From: an uncultured cyanobacterium
Lineage (GTDB): Bacteria; Cyanobacteriota; Vampirovibrionia; Gastranaerophilales; Gastranaerophilaceae
NCBI GenBank assembly: GCA_947073895.1
Contig: CAMTNN010000051.1
Coordinates: 1 to 8,710, forward strand
Direction: 5' to 3'
Length of the DNA stretch: 8,710 bases
This document shows, in pieces, positions 1 to 6,743 of this stretch. Numbering within the stretch: the stretch's first letter is position 1; each line of letters begins with the position of its first letter. The position numbers were made by a program, and so were the translations under genes. The notes below the pieces were generated by a model that saw only the letters and a program-made list of their open reading frames with translations, ran no database searches and was not told the origin of the DNA.

Positions 1-416
1 TCGCCATTACCACCGTATAAAGTCAAACGAGTTTCTTGTTGAGCATAAATAACCGTAGCTGTTGAAGGGCCGCCTCTTTGCATTACTGCGCAAACAAAAG
101 GTATTCTCATCATTTCAGCCATTGACTGAGCATCTTGCATAATAACATTACCAGGGCCTGCTGTTGCAGTAAAAGCTCTTTTTCCTGCTAGAATCCCACC
201 AATAGTCGAAAATCCGGCAGAAATTTCATCTTCTGTCTGCAAAAATCCTGCTCCTGTTTTTGGAAGCAGCTTACACCAGGTATGCATAATTTCGTTTTGA
301 GGCGTAATAGGATAACCATACATAAACTCTGCTTCTGCTGAATTTGCAGCATAAGCAAGAACTTCATTTCCGGTTAAAAACATCTTTACGTCTTCTGTAA
401 TAAGTTTGTTTACCAT
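1..416 (-). CDS. 2-oxoacid:ferredoxin oxidoreductase, alpha subunit (N-terminal part, cut by window edge)
   Basis: This is the first 138 residues of a 2-oxoacid:acceptor oxidoreductase alpha subunit (Por/Kor/Vor family). These cytoplasmic thiamine-diphosphate/iron-sulfur enzymes oxidatively decarboxylate pyruvate, 2-oxoglutarate or branched 2-oxoacids to acyl-CoA and reduce ferredoxin. Family motifs seen are GYPITP (34-39), EDE (62-64), TATAGPG (83-89) and QRGGPSTA (113-120), in the usual order of the pyrimidine-binding domain. The ATG start is supported by a purine-rich GGGAAG about 6 bases upstream; a second in-frame Met at residue 12 is a less likely start. The C-terminal part lies beyond the left edge, so the substrate (pyruvate, 2-oxoglutarate or other) cannot be decided. 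A beta (TPP-binding) subunit gene is expected next, outside the window. The gene fits an anaerobic or fermentative lifestyle. Confidence 0.9.
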   Translation of the reverse strand, partial: MVNKLITEDVKMFLTGNEVLAYAANSAEAEFMYGYPITPQNEIMHTWCKLLPKTGAGFLQTEDEISAGFSTIGGILAGKRAFTATAGPGNVIMQDAQSMAEMMRIPFVCAVMQRGGPSTATVIYAQQETRLTLYGGNG

Positions 417-447
417 TATTATCTTCCCTTCAAAAATTTCTAAGAAT

Positions 448-475
448 ATTATACTCCTAAAAGAAAGATTGGTAA
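448..475 (-). promoter_or_regulatory. sigma70-like promoter for the 2-oxoacid oxidoreductase gene
   Basis: Read on the minus strand, TTACCA (470-475) and a perfect TATAAT (448-453) are separated by 16 bases, about 30 bases before the ATG of the oxidoreductase alpha subunit. It lies in the 66-base gap after the glycosyltransferase stop codon, so the downstream gene need not depend on read-through. No terminator hairpin is visible in this gap. Pattern match by eye only. Confidence 0.55.
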
Positions 476-482
476 CCCCTGT

Positions 483-2003
483 TTATTTTTTTTCAACGTA
501 AATCAAATAAGACTCCCTATCTTTTGTAAGAAAAATAATATTATTCTCGTTCGCCCAATCTAATATAATATCAAAATATGGATTTACCGAATAGTCTTTA
601 ATCAAATATAACCAACATTTTTGCTTGGATGCAATCTCATTCAATGAATCTAATAGTACTTCACGTGCATTTTCCTTTTTAAGACAAGGCAACTGAAAAA
701 CTTTTTCTGGATAAAAATTTAACAATTTTGAATAATACATATAGCTTGCAAGAGAAGCCTCATTTAACAAAATAAAATCTTGTTTAGAATCAAATCTTTC
801 TTTTAATATATTCATAAGAGACTTTGGAGAATAAGTTATATAATTATCCGGTTTAAACAAGCTTCTAATGTATCCACATATTTTTATAGGAGCCGGCCTG
901 TCTGCATCAGCAATTATTACATTTTTACCTAAATAATATGAATTGAAACCAATAAGTGTTAATAATGAAAATACCCAAAACAGCATACTCTTTATTCCAT
1001 AAGTATCAATAGGCTTGAGACATAATGGAATTAATATAAGCAAAGAATACATTGAAACTCTGCCAGCAAAAGGATACATGGATAAGGCAGAAGCTAACAT
1101 TATAAAAGCAAAACTCAAAAGAACAAATTTAGAAAAATCATCTTTCTCCTTAAACAACAAACCTAAGCCGGTAAAAAACAATATCAGCTCAAATAAAGTC
1201 ATAGTATTTGGCAAAAATAATACTTTAAAATTATATACAAATGTTGCTATGACTATCAGACGAGGTTTTGTTATCATCCCGATTTTCCATTCATCAGGAA
1301 AACGCATATTCATCTCAACTTGGGATGGTAACAAATTATAGAAATAATAAAGAGCCATAACTATCAAAAATGGTAAACTAACCAGAACAAGTTTTTTATA
1401 AAACTCCTTATTACGAAAGTTCTTAATTACATTCAAAACAAACACTGCACCAATAAAGAATAAAGACGGTAACGACAAAAATGGAAGTAAAGTAATTGTT
1501 ATTCCGAATAAAATCAAATTTCGTTTATCAAGTTTCGCAATATCAATACTCGGGAAATAATACAAACACAACCCGCAAATCAATACGTCACAAGAATATT
1601 GCTTAATTATTCCAGCAAATTTTACTAAGTAGTAATTAAGAGAGAATAAAAACATTGCAATCAAAATTGAATATTTATGTTTAAGCAATTTTTGAGAAAT
1701 TTTATAAAATACAAACAAACTTCCGATTGAACACAAATAAGGTATAAATTTAACCGCCAACTCTGAATAATTAAACAAACATCCCCAAACTTTTTCTATA
1801 ATAATAAACAAAGGAGGAGCCGACTGAGCATTGCCCAAAGGCAAAAACATTTCCCATATATTTTTATCTAAAACAGCATTCAAAAGCCTGCATTCATCAT
1901 CTTCAAACATTGAATTTGACCAAAAAGCATAGGTTCTAACAATTATAGCAAATACAAAAATTATCCCTAATATCCAACGATAAAGATTCTTCGATTCGTG
2001 CAC
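483..2003 (-). CDS. GT-C type multi-pass membrane glycosyltransferase (PMT/ArnT/RgtA-like)
   Basis: An integral membrane protein of 506 residues. About ten to eleven hydrophobic helices lie between residues 11 and 353, followed by a soluble C-terminal region of about 150 residues. After the first helix comes an acidic EDDE motif (34-37), and a QSAPPLF segment (60-66) resembles the HPPL motif of the first outer loop in GT-C enzymes. A YPFAGR stretch (310-315) before a late helix resembles a motif seen in related glycosyltransferases. GT-C enzymes transfer sugars from polyprenyl-phosphate donors on the outer face of the membrane; the donor and acceptor here are unknown. The start is the GTG at 2003, which has a strong AGGAG 5 bases upstream. 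The reading frame stays open a further 48 codons, but that stretch translates the tRNA gene and its terminator and is not protein. No surface-polysaccharide partner genes are adjacent. Confidence 0.8.
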   Translation of the reverse strand: MHESKNLYRWILGIIFVFAIIVRTYAFWSNSMFEDDECRLLNAVLDKNIWEMFLPLGNAQSAPPLFIIIEKVWGCLFNYSELAVKFIPYLCSIGSLFVFYKISQKLLKHKYSILIAMFLFSLNYYLVKFAGIIKQYSCDVLICGLCLYYFPSIDIAKLDKRNLILFGITITLLPFLSLPSLFFIGAVFVLNVIKNFRNKEFYKKLVLVSLPFLIVMALYYFYNLLPSQVEMNMRFPDEWKIGMITKPRLIVIATFVYNFKVLFLPNTMTLFELILFFTGLGLLFKEKDDFSKFVLLSFAFIMLASALSMYPFAGRVSMYSLLILIPLCLKPIDTYGIKSMLFWVFSLLTLIGFNSYYLGKNVIIADADRPAPIKICGYIRSLFKPDNYITYSPKSLMNILKERFDSKQDFILLNEASLASYMYYSKLLNFYPEKVFQLPCLKKENAREVLLDSLNEIASKQKCWLYLIKDYSVNPYFDIILDWANENNIIFLTKDRESYLIYVEKK

Positions 2004-2008
2004 AGCTT

Positions 2009-2014
2009 CTCCTA
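2009..2014 (-). promoter_or_regulatory. Shine-Dalgarno site that fixes the GTG start of the glycosyltransferase
   Basis: TAGGAG on the minus strand, 5 bases before the GTG at 2003. It lies directly after the terminator of the tRNA gene and shows that translation starts downstream of the tRNA, not at an ATG upstream of it. Confidence 0.7.
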
Positions 2015-2020
2015 AACAAT

Positions 2021-2046
2021 AAAAAAGAGCCTCTTGGGCTCTTTTT
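2021..2046 (-). terminator. rho-independent terminator after tRNA-Gly
   Basis: The minus strand has a GAGCC/GGCTC stem extended by A/T pairs (A5 on one side, T5 on the other), a 5-base loop and a closing run of T. It begins 5 bases after the encoded CCA end of the tRNA. The A and T flanks make it symmetric, so it could work in both directions, but nothing on the plus strand needs it. It ends only about 17 bases before the GTG of the glycosyltransferase. Confidence 0.85.
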
Positions 2047-2050
2047 ATAA

Positions 2051-2125
2051 TGGAGCGGGAGACGAGGCTCGAACTCGCGACATCCTCCTTGGCAAGGAGG
2101 CATTCTACCACTGAATTACCCCCGC
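2051..2125 (-). tRNA. tRNA-Gly (anticodon GCC), CCA end encoded
   Basis: A complete 75-base cloverleaf on the minus strand. The acceptor stem is GCGGGGG paired with CTCCCGC (one G-U). The D stem is ATTC/GAAT with an AGTGGTA loop. The anticodon stem CCTCC/GGAGG holds the loop TTGCCAA, giving anticodon GCC, which reads GGC and GGU glycine codons. The T arm is GCGAG/CTCGT with loop TTCGAGC, then discriminator T and an encoded CCA. It has its own promoter on one side and a terminator on the other, so it is an independent single-tRNA unit. Confidence 0.97.
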
Positions 2126-2138
2126 TCGGTATATTTAT

Positions 2139-2166
2139 ATAGTACATGATAAAATTTTGAAGTCAA
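2139..2166 (-). promoter_or_regulatory. promoter of tRNA-Gly
   Basis: On the minus strand TTGACT (2161-2166, five of six consensus bases) and TACTAT (2139-2144) are spaced by 16 bases. Transcription would start near 2132, leaving a leader of roughly 7 bases before the mature tRNA. The -35 box lies only 9 bases after the stop codon of the upstream 216-residue gene. Confidence 0.65.
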
Positions 2167-2175
2167 GCACTACTT

Positions 2176-2826
2176 TTATTTTTTTATATAACCTGTTCTG
2201 ACAAATGGATTTTCAACACCCTCTTCAGGGCAGAATTTTACATCAATAAGCCTATATTCTTTGATTTTTCCGGTTCTTGTTCTAATTATTTCAAACTTTG
2301 TATGCAAACCACACGATTTTTTTCCGTCTGGCTTAAAATTAGACGCCAAACGTTTTACAAAATTTATTCCTATTTTAAAATAATCACCTAATGCAATATT
2401 AACTTCTGCTGTATCAGAAATATTGCCATCTCTCCTCGGAGCATCAGCTTTTGCACGCCCGATTGGTTTACCAAAGATTTCGGACATATACTCGGCATGC
2501 CTGCCAGTTAATATATATCCAAATGGATGAAACTTTTGTCCGTTCCACCCGCCGTGATGATTATAAAACGACCTTGCAAACGGAATCCGAGCGAAATCTG
2601 AATCAGAAGCAGAAACAACCTTTTTAACATATTCTATCAAAGACCGCTTTTCAGGTTTTGCTTTTTCAACATTAGAGTTCAAAAGCCTAACTACAGACCT
2701 TTGTAATTTTTCATTAAGATCTCTGGAGAATGCCGGAGCATAGCTGCCATTTGTTTCACGCACCCAATGAACAACAGGAAAGCCTGATTTAAATTGAATC
2801 GAATTGTTTGTAGGTTGAATATTCAT
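2176..2826 (-). CDS. hypothetical basic protein, 216 residues, unknown function
   Basis: I do not recognise a named family. The protein is 216 residues, rich in Lys and Arg, with no signal peptide and no membrane helix. It opens with an Asn-rich stretch ending IQFKSGF (10-16), then PVVHWVRETNGSY (17-29). From memory, short N-termini of the type 'N..I.F.G/S' recur in many unrelated proteins of gut Melainabacteria; I cannot verify this here. The middle has FARSFYNHHGGWNG (83-96) and GYILTGRHAEY (103-113). The end looks like beta strands (LHTKFEIIRTRTGKIKEYRL, 174-193). The start has only a weak upstream GGGG as ribosome-binding signal; it is chosen because it is the first ATG and keeps the N-terminal motif. 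Codon use and a clean 651-base frame support a real gene. It ends just before the tRNA promoter without a visible terminator. Confidence 0.8.
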   Translation of the reverse strand: MNIQPTNNSIQFKSGFPVVHWVRETNGSYAPAFSRDLNEKLQRSVVRLLNSNVEKAKPEKRSLIEYVKKVVSASDSDFARIPFARSFYNHHGGWNGQKFHPFGYILTGRHAEYMSEIFGKPIGRAKADAPRRDGNISDTAEVNIALGDYFKIGINFVKRLASNFKPDGKKSCGLHTKFEIIRTRTGKIKEYRLIDVKFCPEEGVENPFVRTGYIKK

Positions 2827-2866
2827 AACAACTAAAACCCCGTAAAAAATAAATTTGCTAGAGGTA

Positions 2867-2895
2867 AATATATTATGTTGGTTTAAAAACTACAA
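2867..2895 (-). promoter_or_regulatory. possible promoter for the 216-residue gene
   Basis: On the minus strand TTGTAG (2890-2895) and TATATT (2867-2872) are spaced by 17 bases. This would give a leader of about 34 bases before the ATG at 2826. The -10 is good (five of six) but the -35 matches only three of six, in very AT-rich DNA. Read-through from the aminotransferase gene is the alternative, as no terminator is visible in this 70-base gap. Confidence 0.35.
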
Positions 2896-2896
2896 G

Positions 2897-4132
2897 CTAA
2901 ACATTTTTATTAAAATAAAATCCGTCTTCTTTCATTCTTCTGAACAATTCTTTTATATCATCAGAAGAACAAACTATAGAAACCCTAAAGAATCCTTCTC
3001 CATATTCGCCAAATGCATTACCAGGAACCGCAACCACACCGGATTTGTACATTAAATCATCAGTAAACTCAACTGAAGTTTTATACTTAGGAGGAATAGG
3101 AAGCCACAAATAGAATGTTGCATCAGGAACATTAAACCCGCTCCATCCAAGTTCTTTCAGTCCTTCAACAAAAAGCTGTTGATTCTTCTTGAAATCTGCA
3201 TTTGCAGCTTTAATATACTCTTCACCCTCTTTTGAGTTCAAAACAGCTGTACCAGCTTTTTGAATTGCTTTGAAAATGCCGGAATCAAGAGTTGACTTTA
3301 ATTTACCAAACATTTTAACTGCATCTTTGTTACCGCAAATCCAACCCAATCTCCATCCTGTCATAGCATAAGGTTTAGAAAAACTATGAAACTCAACTGC
3401 GATATCTTTTGCACCTTCTATTTCAAGAATACTCATAGGCTTTAAGTCATCTTTGAAATACATATCTGCATAAGCAGCATCTGAAATAAGCAAAATATTA
3501 TGTTTTTTACAAAACTCAACTACAGATTCCAAATACTCTCTTGTAGCAGTTGCGCCAAGCGGATTATTAGGATAATTAATCAACAAAGCTTTAACTTTAT
3601 TTTGATTTTTAACCCCTGCAAAAACTTTTTCCAAATCAGGCATATAATTATCTTCTGCCTTTAAAGGTATAGGAAATGCCTTTCCCCCTGATACCTTTAC
3701 CATCTCTTTATAAGAAGCATACCCCGGATCAGGAACCATAATAATGTCTTTTTCGTCTTCCACCTGAGTCGGGTTAATTAAAACTCTAATAAAATTTGCA
3801 AGACCTTCTTTTGAACCCAAAAGCGAAAAAATTTCTGTTGCCGGGTCAAGTTCTACTCCAAAACGGTTCTTCATTCTCAATGCAACAGCTTCTCTAAACC
3901 CAACTTCACCTTTTGGAGAAGAATATGTATGAACTCCGCTTTCATCAAGTGCATTTTTCATAGCATCAATAACAAATTGAGGCGGATTTTTAACCGGCGC
4001 ACCCATTGCCAGAGAAATTGGAGCTCTGCCTTTCGCAGTCAATTCAGGGGTTATTTTTGCAACGGTTTCTTTGATACGAAACATAATATAAGTTTCAAGT
4101 GACTGAACATAATCATTAAATTTTTCCTGCAT
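2897..4132 (-). CDS. PLP-dependent class I/II aminotransferase, LL-diaminopimelate aminotransferase type (DapL-like)
   Basis: A full-length fold-type I aminotransferase of 411 residues, the normal size for the family. Visible motifs: GSKEG (106-110) of the phosphate-binding loop, PDPGY (134-138), NNPLG (189-193) with the cofactor-contacting Asn, SDAAY (217-221) with Asp218 for the pyridine nitrogen and Tyr221, SFSK (250-253) with Lys253 as the Schiff-base lysine, GWRLG (259-263), and Arg383 in FFRVS for the substrate carboxylate. GSKEG and DAAY favour LL-diaminopimelate aminotransferase (dapL), which makes LL-DAP from tetrahydrodipicolinate and glutamate for lysine and peptidoglycan. DapL is known in cyanobacteria and relatives. 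An aspartate or other amino-acid aminotransferase cannot be excluded. The ATG has GAGGA upstream at good spacing and its own strong promoter. It acts in the cytoplasm. Confidence 0.88.
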   Translation of the reverse strand: MQEKFNDYVQSLETYIMFRIKETVAKITPELTAKGRAPISLAMGAPVKNPPQFVIDAMKNALDESGVHTYSSPKGEVGFREAVALRMKNRFGVELDPATEIFSLLGSKEGLANFIRVLINPTQVEDEKDIIMVPDPGYASYKEMVKVSGGKAFPIPLKAEDNYMPDLEKVFAGVKNQNKVKALLINYPNNPLGATATREYLESVVEFCKKHNILLISDAAYADMYFKDDLKPMSILEIEGAKDIAVEFHSFSKPYAMTGWRLGWICGNKDAVKMFGKLKSTLDSGIFKAIQKAGTAVLNSKEGEEYIKAANADFKKNQQLFVEGLKELGWSGFNVPDATFYLWLPIPPKYKTSVEFTDDLMYKSGVVAVPGNAFGEYGEGFFRVSIVCSSDDIKELFRRMKEDGFYFNKNV

Positions 4133-4164
4133 CAGGCAATCCTCATAAATTTGTGCGCCTGAAT

Positions 4165-4193
4165 ATTATATATAATGATTGAGATTATTTCAA
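4165..4193 (-). promoter_or_regulatory. strong sigma70-like promoter for the aminotransferase gene
   Basis: On the minus strand TTGAAA (4188-4193) and a perfect TATAAT (4165-4170) are spaced by 17 bases. Transcription would start near 4157, giving a leader of about 25 bases that contains the GAGGA ribosome-binding site. It fills the 65-base gap after the stop of the HD-domain gene, so the aminotransferase is probably its own unit. The palindrome ATTATATATAAT overlaps the -10. Confidence 0.7.
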
Positions 4194-4197
4194 GCAA

Positions 4198-6564
4198 TTA
4201 ATGAAACTCAACAATTGGAAGCTTTTGTTCTTCACAGAATTTTCTAAGCTCATAACTAATACTTTCAGCTCCTGTTTTAGTTCCGATAAATCCTGCTTCC
4301 GGGTCGCATATTACAACTTCACCGTAATGCTCTGCTGTACTTTCCAGTTCTTTATTTACATTTGCTACAGCTTTTTCAAATTCAAGAGCTCGTTTTTCGC
4401 CGCCTAAAACTTCTTGTATAACTTTATTGGAATGAATTTCATTCATTCTGCTTACAGACGCTTCTTTGAAAACTTTTGCATACTGCTCATCTGTAACATT
4501 AAATGATAATTGTTGTCTTACTTTTGTAGGGAAATGCACGTCTTTTTTATAATAATAATTAAATTTATCATAAGTTTTACCATACTTGGTATTTCTTATA
4601 AAGGCAGAACCTATATTATTCATATCATATCCCCTAAAACCTATGATGTTAGGGAAATCTTGATATGTTGCAAGATGCCCATCTCTGCCTAATGAAGCTG
4701 ATAAAACAAGGTCCTTTTTGTATCCGCATGCAGAAGCTACTCCTATTAAATCATCATCTAGAGCTGCATGATAGATTATATTTTCTTTATCTAAACCAAG
4801 CTGTTTTGCATCAATAACGTAGTTTCTGGTTGCATTTGTTCCTTCTCCGATTGATTTACTTACAGCACCGGCTTCAATCGCTTTAGCTAAAGTTACATCT
4901 TTTGTATAAACCATTCTCCCATTTGCTTGCAAAGCAGTTATTGTTTTTTCAATTTCCTGAGTCATTGGAGAATTGATTTTTTCCCCATATGCTTGCCAAA
5001 ATTCTGAATTAACCGCTTTTAAATCCGATTCTGCAAAAATCTTCGCCATTTTAAAATCATCCCCGCTTCTAAATTTCATAGCGAGTTCATCCACAACTTT
5101 AGGGTCTAATTTTTCGCCATTGACAATTTTTTCAAGCCAGTGATGGTTTTCAACAAAATTAATAATTCTGTTTTTATCCTGAACAGATAAACCTTCCATT
5201 CGGTTAACAATTGCTTCCGTCGTCTGCGCTGAGACAAATGGATGAGCTTTGTCAACAACCTTTTCTGTTTTGTTAATATCATGCAGAACGGTTGCAATAC
5301 CAAGAAGTTTTTTATCATTTGCTTTCAACTCTTTATATAATGGATTTTTTACATTGTGTTGAAACGCAGAAAGTATGTGTTCAGAAAGTGCTAATTTATG
5401 AGTTTGATGCTGCTTTAAACCTATTGTAAACATAAACTCAGGAAAAGTATGACAAAGTTCTTCAATGGCAGGTTTAAATTCTTCAAACCCTTGTGGAAGT
5501 TTAATTTCATTTTGCGTTAAGAATTTCGCTATTTCTTTATTTATAGCGAGTTCTGTTTCTGTCAAACCCTTTGTATCATTCACAAATATAGGTAATCCGC
5601 CCATTCTGTTATTTGATAGTACACTAAGTCCAAATTTTTCCAGAGTTTGTTCCTGCTCATTTATTGGCAAATTTTTTATTTTTTCAAAAACATTAGTTTT
5701 AAAAACATCCCGTGAATATGCAAGTTGGACTCCTCCCGCCTGGGATAATTCTTCTACAGAGCGTGGTGTTCTTGCAAAAGTATTTGCAATATTATCAAAC
5801 TCATTTAAAAATTTAGTAGAAACCTCATTCGGAACACGATTGACACGCACCATAGAATTTAATTGAGCTCTTATTGTATTTAAAAGTCCGGGATGCATTT
5901 CTTCACGTACAGATCCAAAACACAAAGCAAATTCATTTAATTCGCTTTTTGAAAATTTTGTAAGATTTTTAGGATTAAATATTTCAAACGGAATACCATT
6001 TTCCACCATTAAAAGAGCGTGCTTAACATTATTATTTACAGCATCTCCTGATTTTAACATTTCAATAAATTCAAAACACGCTTTTTCATACCCTGCCTTG
6101 TGCATCTTTAAAAGCTGGGATATATTTTCTGCTGCAACTTTACCTTCTTTTTCTAATGCTAACAATTCATTTAAAAGCAAAGCAGCTTCATTTTTGCCTT
6201 CTGAAAGATAGTTTAATACACCATCAGGATTTTTCATTAATAACCCGTCGCGGGCGTTTCTATTCATAAGAAAAATTATGCGTTTTTTTGCTTTAGGTGT
6301 TACAAGTTTAATTTTTTCAGCATTAGATAATTCCATTAATCGGTTAAAAGAAGTTGTATTAAGATTTTTTAAAACATCCTCAAATACTAATCCGTTTTCT
6401 GAACAAAGTTTAGCCAGGGTTTCTTCTTTGCTTAATTGTGAAACAAATTTTTCTGCCCCAATTGTCCCTTGCCAAATAGGATTCGTTATTTCTGTTATAT
6501 TTTTTGCTGATTTACAATTTTTGGCTAATCCAACAATGGTTAACCCTACGGCTTTTAGTCCCAT
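4198..6564 (-). CDS. large HD-domain protein (putative metal-dependent phosphohydrolase) with unassigned N- and C-terminal regions
   Basis: The protein has 788 residues in three parts. Residues 1-380 are mainly helical, with no recognised domain; the first 15 residues are mildly hydrophobic but not a clear signal peptide. Residues about 386-520 form an HD domain: His396, the His428-Asp429 pair followed by Lys432, HP at 441-442, HH at 474-475 and Asp514 in ESDLKAVN. The metal-binding set therefore looks complete. HD enzymes hydrolyse phosphoesters, often nucleotides or cyclic nucleotides; the spacing is loosely like the HD part of GlnD-type proteins, but the substrate is unknown. Residues about 550-788 are an unrecognised alpha/beta region with LSASLGRDGHLATY (621-634) and IIGFRGYD (640-647). 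The ATG has GAGGA 6 bases upstream. It is transcribed divergently from gyrB. It is probably cytoplasmic, as no transmembrane helix is evident. Confidence 0.82.
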   Translation of the reverse strand: MGLKAVGLTIVGLAKNCKSAKNITEITNPIWQGTIGAEKFVSQLSKEETLAKLCSENGLVFEDVLKNLNTTSFNRLMELSNAEKIKLVTPKAKKRIIFLMNRNARDGLLMKNPDGVLNYLSEGKNEAALLLNELLALEKEGKVAAENISQLLKMHKAGYEKACFEFIEMLKSGDAVNNNVKHALLMVENGIPFEIFNPKNLTKFSKSELNEFALCFGSVREEMHPGLLNTIRAQLNSMVRVNRVPNEVSTKFLNEFDNIANTFARTPRSVEELSQAGGVQLAYSRDVFKTNVFEKIKNLPINEQEQTLEKFGLSVLSNNRMGGLPIFVNDTKGLTETELAINKEIAKFLTQNEIKLPQGFEEFKPAIEELCHTFPEFMFTIGLKQHQTHKLALSEHILSAFQHNVKNPLYKELKANDKKLLGIATVLHDINKTEKVVDKAHPFVSAQTTEAIVNRMEGLSVQDKNRIINFVENHHWLEKIVNGEKLDPKVVDELAMKFRSGDDFKMAKIFAESDLKAVNSEFWQAYGEKINSPMTQEIEKTITALQANGRMVYTKDVTLAKAIEAGAVSKSIGEGTNATRNYVIDAKQLGLDKENIIYHAALDDDLIGVASACGYKKDLVLSASLGRDGHLATYQDFPNIIGFRGYDMNNIGSAFIRNTKYGKTYDKFNYYYKKDVHFPTKVRQQLSFNVTDEQYAKVFKEASVSRMNEIHSNKVIQEVLGGEKRALEFEKAVANVNKELESTAEHYGEVVICDPEAGFIGTKTGAESISYELRKFCEEQKLPIVEFH

Positions 6565-6592
6565 AATAATTCCTCGTTATATATTTAAAGAC

Positions 6593-6623
6593 ATTATGCA
6601 GTAGAAAATTGCCTGAATGTTAA
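6593..6623 (-). promoter_or_regulatory. possible promoter for the HD-domain gene
   Basis: On the minus strand TTAACA (6618-6623) and CATAAT (6593-6598), each five of six to consensus, are spaced by 19 bases, which is longer than ideal. A leader of about 22 bases would follow before the ATG at 6564. It lies back to back with the proposed gyrB promoter, only a few bases apart. Confidence 0.35.
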
Positions 6624-6626
6624 GTT

Positions 6627-6655
6627 TTGTTATTTTCTTATTTTTGTGCTAACAT
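6627..6655 (+). promoter_or_regulatory. possible gyrB promoter with extended -10
   Basis: TTGTTA (6627-6632) and TAACAT (6650-6655) are spaced by 17 bases, and TGC directly before the -10 makes an extended -10 element. It predicts a leader of about 85 bases. A TAGAAT at 6663-6668 is an alternative -10 with a poor -35. The region is AT-rich, so either could be chance. Confidence 0.4.
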
Positions 6656-6743
6656 ATAGGTATAGAATAGTTTTTATGGACTGAGGGGGATGGGGTAAAT
6701 ATACTAATTTGTAGGTTTACTTGCCGATTAGAAAGAAAGGTGA

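Noticed and set aside
1015..1341. Plus-strand open frame of 108 codons inside the glycosyltransferase gene
   Set aside because: It lies fully opposite a well-supported membrane protein gene, has no good ribosome-binding site, and its low-complexity Lys/Asn-rich translation matches no family.
4165..4176. Palindrome ATTATATATAAT as a possible operator
   Set aside because: It is a simple A/T palindrome produced by the TATAAT -10 box in AT-rich DNA; no second copy or flanking conserved bases are seen.
5465..5866. Plus-strand open frame of 133 codons opposite the HD-domain gene
   Set aside because: It is a shadow of the minus-strand coding frame in AT-rich DNA, with no promoter, no ribosome-binding site and a Ser/Phe-rich translation typical of antisense frames.
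6278..6604. Plus-strand open frame of 108 codons over the start of the HD-domain gene
   Set aside because: It runs antisense over the coding start and promoter of the HD-domain gene, and its translation looks like no known protein.
6683..6695. G-quadruplex in the gyrB leader
   Set aside because: Only two G-runs are present, too few for an intramolecular quadruplex.
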